This document shows, piece after piece, positions 1 to 8,639 of a DNA stretch of 40,352 bases. Made by a program: the position numbers and the translations under genes. Positions within the stretch are counted from its first letter, which is position 1; every line of letters begins with the position of its first letter. Origin of the DNA: Pyrinomonadaceae bacterium MAG19_C2-C3 (lineage in GTDB: Bacteria > Acidobacteriota > Blastocatellia > Pyrinomonadales > Pyrinomonadaceae); contig JANDLT010000042.1 in NCBI GenBank assembly GCA_024330265.1, forward strand, positions 1 through 40,352, in the 5' to 3' direction. The notes beneath the pieces were generated by a model, which was not told the DNA's origin, searched no databases, and saw only the letters and a program-made list of their open reading frames with translations.

Positions 1-1
1 A

Positions 2-55
2 GGCTCTATGCGCTATCCGGGTAAGAATCCACTTCTTGGTGTGCGCGGCATATAG
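2..55 (+). other. Possible 3' tail of an upstream coding region
   Basis: One frame is open from the window edge to a TAG at 53-55 and would encode about 17 residues ending in LLGVRGI. The next gene is an ABC ATPase that needs a periplasmic sugar-binding protein, so an upstream member of the same operon is plausible. A second frame stops at 22-24 and a third a little later. The piece is too short to assign to any family, so this is only a guess that a gene enters from the left. Confidence 0.2.
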
Positions 56-125
56 TGGATAGTGGATAGTGGATAGTGAAAAAGCTGTCCTAAACTATCT
101 ACTATCCACTATCCGTTATCCACTA
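53..125. repeat. Tandem 'GGATAGT' repeats forming an inverted repeat
   Basis: Three to four head-to-tail copies of a GGATAGT/TAGTGGA unit (53-78) are followed after a 15-base spacer by the complementary ACTATCC units (94-125), so the RNA could fold into a long stem. The stem ends five bases before the ATG at 131, which has no Shine-Dalgarno sequence. The arrangement could be a mobile palindromic repeat or could affect translation of the ABC gene; the sequence does not decide between these. Confidence 0.7.
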
Positions 126-130
126 AAAAT

Positions 131-1660
131 ATGACTCCGGTTTTAGAGATGCGCGGGATTGAGAAACGCTTCGGCGGGGTTCACGCTCTGAAGGGCGTTG
201 ATTTCTCGATTGCGGCGGGCGAGTGCGTCGCCCTCGTCGGTGAGAACGGGGCTGGCAAATCAACGCTGATGAAAACACTTGGCGGCGTACACACGCCCGA
301 TGCCGGTGGGATTGTGATTGATGGCGCACAGGTGAATATCACATCGGTTGCCGACGCTATACGGCACGGCGTCAGCTTTGTTCATCAAGAACTTAACGTG
401 CTTGATAATCTCAATGTCGCGGCGAATGTTTTCTTGGGACGCGAACCCGTGCGCGGCGGCTTTCTTCGTTTGATTGACGAACCGCGAATGCACCGCGAGA
501 CACGCACGCAGCTTGAGCGGTTGGGCTTGGATATTCCGACCGATACTCTGCTTTCCAAACTCTCAATCGCGCAGCAACAGATGGTTGAAATTGCGAAAGC
601 ACTTTCGCTCAACGCACGCCTTTTGATTTTGGATGAACCGACTTCGAGTTTGACGTTGCAGGAAACGGCGCGACTGTTGGAAGTCGTCAAGGAATTGAAG
701 GCGAGCGGTGTGGCGATTATCTACATCTCGCATCGCTTAAACGAAGTCATAGAGATTGCCGACCGCGCCGTTGTGTTGCGCGACGGTGCGAACGCCGGAA
801 CTTTAACGCGCGCCGAGATAACGCACGACAACTTGATTCGCATGATGGTCGGGCGCGAATTGTCGAACTTTTACAAGTCGCCGACGGGCGCAGTCGGACA
901 GGGATTTTTTCAAGTCGAACGCTTACAGACACATCGTTACCCGAACCAGAGGGTTTCATTCTCAATTGGCAAAGGCGAGATTTTAGGACTCGCCGGACTC
1001 GTCGGGGCGGGACGCACAGAATTGGCGGAAACGATTTTCGGCGTTGATGAAGGCAACGCGGTTTTCGTGCTTGATGACAAACCCGTGCGCGTGCGCTCAT
1101 CAAAGGATGCGATTGCAAACGGCATCTATCTCGTACCGGAAGACCGTCGCCGTTGCGGGCTTTTGATTGATGTCGTGATACGCGAAAACATCACGCTGCC
1201 CGCCCTTGAGCGGTATTCAAATTCCAATCTCGTCTCGGTTAAACGCGAACGCGCGGTGGCGGTTGAGGTATGTAAAAAACTTAACGTCAAAGCTCCGGGC
1301 GTTGAAGTCAAAGCCGGAAACTTGAGCGGCGGCAATCAACAAAAAGTCGTGCTGGCAAAGTGGCTTTCACTGAGTCCGAAGGTGATGATTTTCGATGAGC
1401 CGACACGCGGGATTGACGTTGGAGCGAAGTCGGAGATTTACGATTTGATGCGCTCCTTAGCAGAAAGCGGCGTGGCGATTTTGATGATTTCATCCGACAT
1501 GGAAGAAGTCTTAAACGTCTCTGACCGCGTGGCGGTGATGCACGAAGGACGCTTGACCGGAATACTCACGCGCGACGAATGCACAGAGGAAAACGTGATG
1601 CGGCTCGCGGTCGGGCAAACAACCGACGCGCAAACCGTCAGTCAACAAACGGTGGTTTAA
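131..1660 (+). CDS. Sugar ABC transporter ATP-binding protein (RbsA/MglA/XylG type, duplicated ATPase)
   Basis: This 509-residue protein has two fused ABC ATPase domains, the layout of the CUT2 sugar importers for ribose, xylose, arabinose or galactose. Domain 1 carries Walker A GENGAGKST near residue 37, signature LSIAQQQ and Walker B LLILDEPTSSL. Domain 2 has the degenerate Walker A GLVGAGRTEL, signature LSGGNQQK and Walker B VMIFDEPTRGID. It would energise uptake through the permease at 2850-3794. No binding-protein gene lies between them, so that partner is probably upstream of the window or elsewhere. No ribosome binding site is visible before the ATG, which follows a repeat hairpin. The substrate cannot be read from the ATPase; a pentose is inferred from the GH43/GH51/GH172 neighbours. 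Confidence 0.95.
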   Translation: MTPVLEMRGIEKRFGGVHALKGVDFSIAAGECVALVGENGAGKSTLMKTLGGVHTPDAGGIVIDGAQVNITSVADAIRHGVSFVHQELNVLDNLNVAANVFLGREPVRGGFLRLIDEPRMHRETRTQLERLGLDIPTDTLLSKLSIAQQQMVEIAKALSLNARLLILDEPTSSLTLQETARLLEVVKELKASGVAIIYISHRLNEVIEIADRAVVLRDGANAGTLTRAEITHDNLIRMMVGRELSNFYKSPTGAVGQGFFQVERLQTHRYPNQRVSFSIGKGEILGLAGLVGAGRTELAETIFGVDEGNAVFVLDDKPVRVRSSKDAIANGIYLVPEDRRRCGLLIDVVIRENITLPALERYSNSNLVSVKRERAVAVEVCKKLNVKAPGVEVKAGNLSGGNQQKVVLAKWLSLSPKVMIFDEPTRGIDVGAKSEIYDLMRSLAESGVAILMISSDMEEVLNVSDRVAVMHEGRLTGILTRDECTEENVMRLAVGQTTDAQTVSQQTVV

Positions 1661-1685
1661 CATCGAGTTTAAGAAAGTTCTGTTT

Positions 1686-2840
1686 ATGAATAAAACCACG
1701 AATCGCTTGGTTATCGTTTTTGTGTTCGCGGTGCTTGGCGTGTTGTGTCTCGCGCCGTGTGATTGTTTCGGCGGGCAGAAATCAGGAAACAGAAAAGTGG
1801 ACAAAAAATCTTTCGGCAAACTCGCGGACGGAACAAACATTGAACTCTATACCTTGACCAATGCGCGCGGGGTGCAAGCCGACATCACCAACTTCGGGGC
1901 GACTCTCGTGGCGTTGCGTGTTCCTGACCGCGCGGGAAAAATCGCGGATGTCGTGTTGGGTTACGATGACGTGCAAGGCTATGCGACGGACGAATTTTAT
2001 ATCGGTAGCATTCAAGGTCGCTATGCGAATCGCATCGCGGGCGGACGCTTTACGCTTGGCGGCGTGGAATACAAACTCGCGCAGAACAACAACGGAAATC
2101 ACCTGCACGGCGGCGTGCGCGGCTTTAACAAAGTCGTGTGGCAAGAGGTCAACTCACAACCGACAAATGCGGCGAGTCTTTCGCTCGTGTATGTCAGTCG
2201 TGACGGTGAAGAAGGTTATCCCGGCAACCTCAAAGTGACGGTCACATACACCTTGACCGATGACGATGCTTTGAAGATTGACTATCAGGCTTCGACCGAC
2301 AAGGAGACGGTGCTTAATCTCACCAACCACGCCTATTTCAATCTCGCGGGGGCGGGAAACATTCTCAATCACGAATTGAAACTCTACGCGAATCGTTTTA
2401 CGCCGACCGATGCGACTTCGATTCCGACGGGCGAACTGCGAAGCGTGAAAGGTACACCGCTTGATTTCAGCCGCTTAACCTCTATCGGCGCACGCATCAA
2501 CAGTGACGATGAACAGATGCGTTTTGCTGCCGGTTATGACCACAATTTTGTGCTTGATAAAAAAGGCGGAAATCTTGCGATTGCCGCCGAAGTTTATGAA
2601 CCGACGACGGGGCGCGTGATGTCGGTTTCTACGACCGAACCCGGCTTGCAATTTTATTCGGGAAATTTCCTCAAAGAAGTCAAAGGCAAAGCGGGCAAAA
2701 TCTACGACCGCCGCGACGGATTTTGCCTCGAAGCCCAACACTTTCCCGATTCACCCAACAAGCCCAAGTTTCCGTCCACCGTTCTTAAACCGGGCGCGAC
2801 TTACACACAAACGACGATTTACAAATTCACAACAAGGTGA
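1686..2840 (+). CDS. galM: Aldose 1-epimerase (mutarotase), exported
   Basis: This 384-residue galactose-mutarotase family protein interconverts alpha and beta anomers of free aldoses. The N-terminus has a hydrophobic segment ending in LCLAPCDCFGG, a probable export signal that may be a lipoprotein signal, so the enzyme likely acts in the periplasm. Family motifs are present: NFGATL early, GRYANRIAGG, HLHGG, NLTNHAYFNLAG with a catalytic-type His, YDHNFVL, and a late PGLQFYSGNF with the acidic residue placed as expected toward the C-terminus (FCLEAQHFPDSPN). The gene sits between the ABC ATPase and permease genes with gaps of 25 and 9 bases, so the three are probably co-transcribed. Delivering the correct anomer to the transporter would explain the linkage. 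Confidence 0.93.
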   Translation: MNKTTNRLVIVFVFAVLGVLCLAPCDCFGGQKSGNRKVDKKSFGKLADGTNIELYTLTNARGVQADITNFGATLVALRVPDRAGKIADVVLGYDDVQGYATDEFYIGSIQGRYANRIAGGRFTLGGVEYKLAQNNNGNHLHGGVRGFNKVVWQEVNSQPTNAASLSLVYVSRDGEEGYPGNLKVTVTYTLTDDDALKIDYQASTDKETVLNLTNHAYFNLAGAGNILNHELKLYANRFTPTDATSIPTGELRSVKGTPLDFSRLTSIGARINSDDEQMRFAAGYDHNFVLDKKGGNLAIAAEVYEPTTGRVMSVSTTEPGLQFYSGNFLKEVKGKAGKIYDRRDGFCLEAQHFPDSPNKPKFPSTVLKPGATYTQTTIYKFTTR

Positions 2841-2849
2841 AAATCAATT

Positions 2850-3794
2850 ATGAAAAAAGAACTCGGCATCTTTATTCTGCTCGTCGTGTTGTGCGCGGTC
2901 GTCGCCGTGATGAACCCGCGCTTTCTTTCCCCGACGAATCTGCAAAACATGGCGCGCCTCGTCGGTGCTTACGGGATTTTCAGCATCGGACTCGGCATCG
3001 TCATCATCACGGGCGGCATTGATTTATCGGTCGGTTCGGTCTTTGCGTTGCTTGGTGTGTTGCTGTCTTTGATGCTGACCGAATGGTACTGGGCGGCGGG
3101 AATCGCGGTGCTTGCGGTCATCGGCGTCGCAACCGGACTTGGGGCGTTGCACGGTCTTTTGATTACCAGACTCAACCTGCAACCCTTCATCGTCACGCTC
3201 TGCGGGCTGTTGTTTTATCGCGGCATCGCGCGCTTCATCGCCAATGATGAAACTAAGGGCTACGCCAGCGGGCAAGGCTTTGAATGGCTGCGCGATTTGG
3301 CGACGGGAAGCTTGTTCGGCGTGCCGACACCGTTCATTTTGCTGATGATAATCAGCGCGGTGATGTATGTCGTGCTGCATCGCTCGACTTACGGACGTTA
3401 CCTGTTCGCGGTCGGGAGAAACGAAACGGCAGCGCGCTATTCCGGCATCAACTCGCGGCGCATCATCGCCAGTGCGTACATCATCGCCGGTTTGCTCACA
3501 GGAATCGCGGGCATCGTTTTCGCGTTCTACACCAACTCGATTTCGCCGTCATCGCACGGCAATTTTTTTGAACTCTACGGCATCGCGGCGGCGGTTCTCG
3601 GCGGCTGTTCTCTGCGCGGCGGCGAAGGTTCAATCATCGGCATCTTAATTGGCACGGCACTGCTTCAAGTCTTACAAAACCTCGTCAACTTACTCGGCAT
3701 TCCAAGTTCGCTGAACTTCGCGGTGATGGGCGGCGTGATTTTAATCGGTGTTATCGCCGACCAAATTTTGCAACGTCGGCGCGCGGTTGTTTAG
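2850..3794 (+). CDS. Sugar ABC transporter permease (RbsC/AraH type)
   Basis: This 314-residue polytopic inner-membrane protein belongs to the BPD_transp_2 family. It has the typical features: NLQNMARLVGAYGIFSIG in the first half, ITGGIDLSVGSVFALL, a cytoplasmic loop containing GRYLFAVGRNETAARYSGI that contacts the ATPase, and the C-terminal GEGSIIGILIGTALLQVLQN block. It pairs with the duplicated ATPase at 131-1660; one permease gene can form the homodimer in this class. A reasonable ribosome binding site (AAGGTG) lies about 10 bases before the ATG. It is the last gene of the transporter operon, and a 400-base repeat-rich gap follows. Confidence 0.94.
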   Translation: MKKELGIFILLVVLCAVVAVMNPRFLSPTNLQNMARLVGAYGIFSIGLGIVIITGGIDLSVGSVFALLGVLLSLMLTEWYWAAGIAVLAVIGVATGLGALHGLLITRLNLQPFIVTLCGLLFYRGIARFIANDETKGYASGQGFEWLRDLATGSLFGVPTPFILLMIISAVMYVVLHRSTYGRYLFAVGRNETAARYSGINSRRIIASAYIIAGLLTGIAGIVFAFYTNSISPSSHGNFFELYGIAAAVLGGCSLRGGEGSIIGILIGTALLQVLQNLVNLLGIPSSLNFAVMGGVILIGVIADQILQRRRAVV

Positions 3795-3869
3795 GTTACG
3801 ATTGATATTTGTGGAGATTGCCGGATGTTATCCACGCAACTAAATCGGAACACGCAAGATTGGGACAGA

Positions 3870-3945
3870 TGTAGGGGCAGGGCTTGTCCCTGCCCGTGTG
3901 TTCGGTGGCGGGAGAAGATGGGCAGGGACAAGCCCTGCCCCTACA
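3870..3945. repeat. Perfect 26-bp inverted repeat (GGGGCAGGG family)
   Basis: The arm at 3870-3895 is the exact reverse complement of 3920-3945, with a 24-base loop. Each arm is itself nearly palindromic around CTTGTC. It lies behind the transporter operon and could act as an RNA hairpin, but it lacks a U-tract and its internal symmetry suggests a mobile palindromic repeat rather than a dedicated terminator. Confidence 0.85.
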
Positions 3946-4004
3946 ATCTTCCGTTCGTTGTGTGCCAATGTCTTATGTTTTGATTTAGTGCTTCAATGTT
4001 TTCC

Positions 4005-4066
4005 TTCGCGTGTTTCGTGGATAAAAGTTTTCTTGCCTTATATCGAACTGGCGTTAATTTAAGTTA
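4005..4066. repeat. Half copy of the CGAACTGACGTT MITE-like repeat
   Basis: The stretch reading TTCGTGGATAAAA, then TCTTGCCTTATATCGAACTG and GCGTTAATTTAAGT matches the right arm of the elements at 25153-25300 and 37232-37361. A matching left arm is not recognisable here. A short TTATCCACG piece near 3829 may be a relic of it, with the GGGGCAGGG palindrome lying between the two. Confidence 0.65.
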
Positions 4067-4153
4067 ACCAAGATTTTATTCGGCGTGCGGTGAGAATCGT
4101 TTCATCTCGTTCTTGCACGCGATATAAAAACTATTCAAGGGGGAAAACTTGTT

Positions 4154-4159
4154 TATAAT
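4154..4159 (+). promoter_or_regulatory. Candidate -10 box for the GH2 gene
   Basis: A perfect TATAAT lies 74 bases before the chosen GH2 start. The corresponding -35 position (about 4131-4137, TATTCA-like) is weak. This is the best sigma-70-like match in the gap, but it has no experimental support. Confidence 0.3.
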
Positions 4160-4232
4160 GCGATGCCTCGTCGGATTATTGTGACCTAAAAATCAGGCTA
4201 AATTTAGCTTGAGCAAAAGAGGAGTTGCCGCG

Positions 4233-6059
4233 ATGTCCAGTAACGATTTCGGTATGACGCCCACCGCCGACGATGTGCGTCTTGTGCAAGAAGACTTGAA
4301 TCCGCTGCCGCGTTCCGTCAGACGCCGCACGCCTTTCGAGTTGCTTGACGGTGAATGGCAATTTGCTCTCGATTCCGAAGACCACGGCTTAACCGGCAAC
4401 TGGCATCTCGGACACGAGTACACGCACACCGCGCAATTTCCATTGGCGATTGAAGAACATATATGTCTTGTTAAAGAGCGGCTCGAAGGCGCGGTCGAGA
4501 ATCAGAGCGAGGTCATCGCGTGGTATGAGCGCGAGTTTGCCTTGCCTGAAGAATGGGGCGATTCAAACGACCGCTCGACACAGTTGACGTTCGGGGCGTG
4601 CGGCTACGAAACGCGCGTCTGGCTTAACGGGCATCCGCTTCAAACCATCGAAGGCGAGGAAGTTCACTTCGGCGAGTACAACTCTTTTTCTTACGAACTG
4701 CCGCCTGCGCTCTTGCAGAGCGTCAACCGTCTGACCATTCGCATCGCCGATTCGTTCGACGCCGAGATACCGCGCGGCAAGCAGCAGTCGCACGTTTATA
4801 AACAGGGCGGCATCTGGTATCAGACCATCAGCGGCGCGGTGCGAAGCATCTGGATTGAACCCGTCGAACGCAATCGGCTTCGTTCGCGCTTAAACGTCAC
4901 GAGCAGCCTGCGCGACCGCGTGGTCGAGTTTGACTTGACGCCGCGCATTCACGACCCCGGCATCTACACTTTGCGTTTGACCGTCATGCACGATAAGGGC
5001 GGAGAACCGCTTGCCGTTGCCGAATTCACATTGCCGCTCGAAGCGGGTGAGCGACCGCAAAGAGTTCCCGTGCATCTCCCCGATGCCAAGGAGTGGTCGC
5101 CCGCCGAGCCTAACCTTTATCACCTGCGCGCCGAATTGATTGCGCCGGACGGAAGGGTGACGGGCATTGAAACGAATTTCGGTTTGCGTAAAATCGAAAC
5201 TGGCGGGCATCACATCTATTTCAACAATCAACCGCTCTACATAGACGGCATACTATATCAACCCGGAACTTCCGACTTCGACGAAGTGCAACTCCATATG
5301 CACGCGATGAAGGAGTTGGGTTGTAATCTGGTGCGCGTTCACATCGCCGGAATTGACCCGCGCATATACGATTTGGCTGACAAAATGGGAATGCTTCTGT
5401 GGGTCGAAGTCCCGTCGCCGCACAGTTCAAGTCAAAGAAGCCGTGATAATCACTGGGCAGAATTGCAGCGTATGCTGACCTTTATTTCGTCGCATCCGTC
5501 GGTCGTCATCTGGAGTTTATACAACGAAGATTGGGGCGTTCAGGACATCGCCACGAGCGTCGAGACGCGCCGCTATATCGCCGCGACGTTCGATTACATG
5601 CGGACGCATCTGCCGCAAGTTCTCGTCGTGGATAACGACGGCTGGCGTCACGTCTCACGGCACGGGCGGCTCAAGTCACATCTCTTGACGGCGCACGTTT
5701 ATACGCCCGACGTTGACCGCTGGTGCGAGGTTTTGGATAAGCTCATTGCCGGAGAGACGGCGGGCGTCACCGCCGAATCCCTTGTCGTCGGCGACCCGTT
5801 CTTCTATCGCGGACAAGTACCGCTCATCATCAGCGAATGGGGCGGCTTCGGCTTCACGATGTACGGCGGACCCGGCGACACGCAAGACAAAGCCGAACGC
5901 ATACGAGCATTCAAGCGCGAGATGCGAAGACGCCACATCGCGGGCGACGTGTACACTCAAGCGACTAGCATCGAGGAAGAGGAGAACGGCATTATCAACC
6001 CTCAAACGGGCGAACTGATTGTGCCTGCCGGGATACTGGACTCAAGCGAGTACGTTTAA
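4233..6059 (+). CDS. Glycoside hydrolase family 2 (beta-galactosidase/beta-glucuronidase-like)
   Basis: This 608-residue enzyme has the GH2 order: N-terminal sugar-binding jelly roll, an Ig-like sandwich (about residues 190-300) and a C-terminal TIM barrel. The acid/base Glu is seen in WSLYNEDWG (about residue 432) and the nucleophile Glu in IISEWGGFGF (about residue 535). There is no signal peptide, so it should act in the cytoplasm on imported oligosaccharides. I chose the ATG at 4233 because AGAGGAG lies 8 bases upstream; an in-frame TTG at 4209 lies upstream of that site and is unlikely. The glycosidic specificity (galactoside, glucuronide, arabinopyranoside or other) cannot be read from the sequence. 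The location between the sugar transporter and arabinan enzymes points to plant-type polysaccharide use. Confidence 0.92.
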   Translation: MSSNDFGMTPTADDVRLVQEDLNPLPRSVRRRTPFELLDGEWQFALDSEDHGLTGNWHLGHEYTHTAQFPLAIEEHICLVKERLEGAVENQSEVIAWYEREFALPEEWGDSNDRSTQLTFGACGYETRVWLNGHPLQTIEGEEVHFGEYNSFSYELPPALLQSVNRLTIRIADSFDAEIPRGKQQSHVYKQGGIWYQTISGAVRSIWIEPVERNRLRSRLNVTSSLRDRVVEFDLTPRIHDPGIYTLRLTVMHDKGGEPLAVAEFTLPLEAGERPQRVPVHLPDAKEWSPAEPNLYHLRAELIAPDGRVTGIETNFGLRKIETGGHHIYFNNQPLYIDGILYQPGTSDFDEVQLHMHAMKELGCNLVRVHIAGIDPRIYDLADKMGMLLWVEVPSPHSSSQRSRDNHWAELQRMLTFISSHPSVVIWSLYNEDWGVQDIATSVETRRYIAATFDYMRTHLPQVLVVDNDGWRHVSRHGRLKSHLLTAHVYTPDVDRWCEVLDKLIAGETAGVTAESLVVGDPFFYRGQVPLIISEWGGFGFTMYGGPGDTQDKAERIRAFKREMRRRHIAGDVYTQATSIEEEENGIINPQTGELIVPAGILDSSEYV

Positions 6060-6090
6060 TTTTCAACGGGCGCGCGAGGTTAAGACATGC

Positions 6091-6126
6091 ACGGCGTGTC
6101 GGCATTCCAGAATGCCGACACGCCGT
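6091..6126. repeat. 36-base near-perfect palindrome
   Basis: Seventeen bases on each side (ACGGCGTGTCGGCATTC and its complement) flank a two-base CA centre. It lies 32 bases after the GH2 stop. No U-tract follows, so I read it as a mobile palindromic repeat that may incidentally stabilise or end the transcript. Confidence 0.85.
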
Positions 6127-6144
6127 AAATAACGTTTAGGTTTT

Positions 6145-6183
6145 GTTTCGTGCCGTTTCGTGTGTTTCGTGGATAAAATCTTT
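6145..6183. repeat. Fragment of the TTTCGTGGATAAA repeat
   Basis: The sequence TTTCGTGCCGTTTCG followed by TGTGTTTCGTGGATAAAAT matches the inner part of the right arm of the MITE-like element at 25153-25300. The terminal CGAACTGACGTT portion is missing here, so the copy is truncated. Confidence 0.6.
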
Positions 6184-6253
6184 ATTTTAAGGTGACGTGA
6201 CAACGGCGAAAACAAATGCCGACATTATCATCGAGCGATGACTGGATGAACAA

Positions 6254-7219
6254 ATGACTTTGAACATAATAGACATCTTCCTTGTACTGCTCGTGTGCTT
6301 GAGCGTGTGGCAGGGCTTCCGGCGCGGCTTCATCTTGAGCGCGCTCGATTTATTCGGCTGGGTGGGAAGTCTGCTCGCGGGCTTGCGTTTCTATCAACCG
6401 GTCGCGCTCTGGCTCGGTGCGCGCGTTGATGTGTGGTCGGAAGTTTGGGATCAACCCGTAGCTTTCCTGTTAGTCGCAATCGCGGCGAGATTGCTGATTC
6501 ATCTCGTCGGTTACGCCTTGTTGAGACGACTGCCGCGCGATGTCCATGAGCGGAGCGTCAATCGCGCGCTCGGCGTTGTGCCGGGATTCGCCAACGGCTT
6601 GATTACGGTGGCAATCGTCGCGGCGTTGCTGCTCGCCGTGCCGCTGACGGAAGGTTTGCGAGAGCGCGCCCGCGAAAGCCTTTTAGTCAATCGTCTCGCC
6701 GTCTTTACCGAACGATTAGAGACGGCTCTCGTTCCCATCTTTGGTGATGCCGTCGCACAGACGCTCAACCGATTAACGATTGAACCCGAATCAACCGAGC
6801 GCGTCTCTCTGCCTTTCACCGTCGCTTCGTCGCGCCCGCGCCCGCAGTTGGAAGCCGAGATGTTGGAATTCGTCAACGAAGAACGATTGGCGGCGGGACT
6901 CGCGCCGCTCGAAGCAGATTCGGAATTGACGGAAGTCGCGCGCCGCCACTCGGCTGATATGTGGGCGCGCGGCTACTTCGCGCACGTCACGCCCGAAGGT
7001 CGTTCGCCGTTTGACCGCATCCAAGCAGCGAATGTTCGATTCTTAACGGCGGGTGAAAATCTCGCCCTCGCTCCGACCGTTCGCATCGCGCACACGGGAT
7101 TGATGAACTCGCCGGGACATCGCGCCAACATCTTACGTCCGCAATTCGGGCGCGTCGGCATAGGGATTATGGACGGCGGAATGCGCGGGCTGATGGTGAC
7201 ACAGAATTTCCGTAATTGA
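6254..7219 (+). CDS. CvpA-like membrane domain fused to a CAP/SCP domain
   Basis: The protein has 321 residues in two parts. Residues 1-170 resemble the CvpA family, with about four membrane segments beginning MTLNIIDIFLVLLVCLSVWQ and including the GFRRGFILSALD loop. Residues about 193-321 form a CAP (cysteine-rich secretory/PR-1) domain with the hallmark pieces RRHSADMWARGYFAH, GENLA, SPGHRANIL and VGIGI. The membrane part would anchor the CAP domain outside the cytoplasmic membrane. Bacterial CAP domains are mostly uncharacterised; roles in envelope, lipid or protein binding have been proposed. It lies in the arabinan locus, 37 bases before the GH43 gene, but nothing in it indicates glycan binding. 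Confidence 0.85.
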   Translation: MTLNIIDIFLVLLVCLSVWQGFRRGFILSALDLFGWVGSLLAGLRFYQPVALWLGARVDVWSEVWDQPVAFLLVAIAARLLIHLVGYALLRRLPRDVHERSVNRALGVVPGFANGLITVAIVAALLLAVPLTEGLRERARESLLVNRLAVFTERLETALVPIFGDAVAQTLNRLTIEPESTERVSLPFTVASSRPRPQLEAEMLEFVNEERLAAGLAPLEADSELTEVARRHSADMWARGYFAHVTPEGRSPFDRIQAANVRFLTAGENLALAPTVRIAHTGLMNSPGHRANILRPQFGRVGIGIMDGGMRGLMVTQNFRN

Positions 7220-7256
7220 TGCGGCGACCAACTCGAATGATGACTTTTGAAACTAT

Positions 7257-8447
7257 ATGACAAGCCTCACAACCGAATTTCAATCCACGCGATTCATGAC
7301 GGCGAAGCTGAAAATCGTCGCGTCCGTTTTTATGTTTTGCACGTTATTCGCGGGCGCGAACCACTACGGGCAGACTCCATCAACGACAACATCAACGACG
7401 CGCGATGCGAGGCAAACCGCGACCGCAAAAGCGGCGACCTTCACCAACCCGCTGCTTCCCGCCGGTGCTGACCCGTGGAGCATTTACCGTGACGGGTTCT
7501 ACTATTACATGCACACGACGGGCAGGAACTTGACCATCTGGAAAACCCGCGACCTTGCCAATCTGAAAAACGCAAACAAGAAAATCGTGTGGACGCCGCC
7601 CGCTCGCGGAGCATACTCGAAAGACATCTGGGCTCCCGAACTGCATTTCATAAATGGCAAGTGGTACATCTATTTCGCCGCCGACGCGGGCAGGAATCAG
7701 TCGCATCGTTTATGGGTGCTTGAAAACAGTTCGCCAGACCCCTTGCTTGGCACGTGGACGATGAAGGGCAAACTCGCCGATGCTTCGGATAAGTGGGCGA
7801 TTGATGGCTCGGTCTTTGAACACAAGAATCAACTCTACGCCGTGTGGTCTGGCTGGGAAGGCGACACCAACGGCAGGCAAGACATCTACATCGCGCGCAT
7901 GAGCAACCCGTGGACGATTGAAGGCGAGCGCGTGCGGCTCTCGAAACCCGAATACGCATGGGAGACGGTCGGGGACATTCTTGATTGGCGCACGTCCGAC
8001 AACCCGCCCCACGTTGCGGTGAACGAAGGTCCGCAAGTTTTACAACGCGGCAATAAACTGTTTTTAATTTACTCGGCGAGCGGTTGTTGGACGGATAGTT
8101 ATGCTTTGGGGATGTTGACGGCAGATGCGGACAGCGATTTGCTCGATGCAGCTTCATGGAAGAAGTCACCGAAGCCTGTGTTTCAACAATCGCCCGCCGC
8201 GCGTGCTTACGGCACGGGTCACAATTCGTTTTTCAAATCGCCGGACGGAAGCGAGGATTGGATTCTCTATCATGCCAACGCAAAGCCGAATCAAGGCTGC
8301 GGCGGATTTCGCCAACCGCGCGCCCAACGCTTTACATGGAAGGCTGACGGCACACCGGATTTCGGCACGCCCGTCGCCGCCGGTGTCCCGCTTCGGAAAC
8401 CTTCACACGATAATCGGGTCGCACCACAAAGCAAACGTGGACATTAA
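7257..8447 (+). CDS. Secreted glycoside hydrolase family 43 (arabinosidase/xylosidase type)
   Basis: This 396-residue protein has an N-terminal export signal (core IVASVFMFCTLFAGA) followed by a five-bladed beta-propeller. The three GH43 catalytic acids are visible: Asp in GADPWS (about residue 72, base), Asp in AIDGS (about 183, pKa modulator) and Glu in NEGPQ (about 257, acid). GH43 enzymes act on alpha-L-arabinofuranosides or beta-xylosides with inversion. The ATG at 7257 gives a 13-residue leader before a second ATG at 7296, which starts a more typical signal peptide (MTAKLKIVAS); the true start may be the latter. With GH51 and GH172 nearby it fits extracellular removal of arabinose side chains. 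Confidence 0.93.
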   Translation: MTSLTTEFQSTRFMTAKLKIVASVFMFCTLFAGANHYGQTPSTTTSTTRDARQTATAKAATFTNPLLPAGADPWSIYRDGFYYYMHTTGRNLTIWKTRDLANLKNANKKIVWTPPARGAYSKDIWAPELHFINGKWYIYFAADAGRNQSHRLWVLENSSPDPLLGTWTMKGKLADASDKWAIDGSVFEHKNQLYAVWSGWEGDTNGRQDIYIARMSNPWTIEGERVRLSKPEYAWETVGDILDWRTSDNPPHVAVNEGPQVLQRGNKLFLIYSASGCWTDSYALGMLTADADSDLLDAASWKKSPKPVFQQSPAARAYGTGHNSFFKSPDGSEDWILYHANAKPNQGCGGFRQPRAQRFTWKADGTPDFGTPVAAGVPLRKPSHDNRVAPQSKRGH

Positions 8448-8494
8448 CAAACGTGAGTTCGATACAAGAAACGATGTTCGTAAGCATGAAAACC

Positions 8495-8572
8495 TTAACC
8501 GCGAAATAACGCGAAACAACGCGAATAAGGTGGTTTTATTTAGCGTTCCTATTCGCGTTATTTCGCGGCTAA
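8495..8572. repeat. Palindromic CGCGAAATAACGCGAA repeat
   Basis: TTAACCGCGAAATAACGCGAA at 8495-8515 is matched by its complement at 8552-8572. It is followed by a fragment ending CGTCGAACTGACGTT (about 8591-8605), which is the tail of the MITE-like element found elsewhere. The gap 8448-8639 therefore holds only repeat material; I see no gene in it. Confidence 0.75.
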
Positions 8573-8639
8573 AAAGTCTTTCGCCTCTGCGTCGAACTGA
8601 CGTTAACAAGTACGGGGCGAGGGTTGAACGCTCGAAGTT

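Noticed and set aside
53..125. CRISPR-like tandem repeats
   Set aside because: The units are 7 bases, with no spacers and no cas genes; they are simple tandem and inverted repeats.
747..1118. Antisense frames inside the ABC ATPase
   Set aside because: They are shadows of the conserved coding frame; Arg/Ser-rich, with no start signals.
3795..4208. A gene between the permease and GH2
   Set aside because: All frames are short; the region is filled by two repeat elements and a possible promoter.
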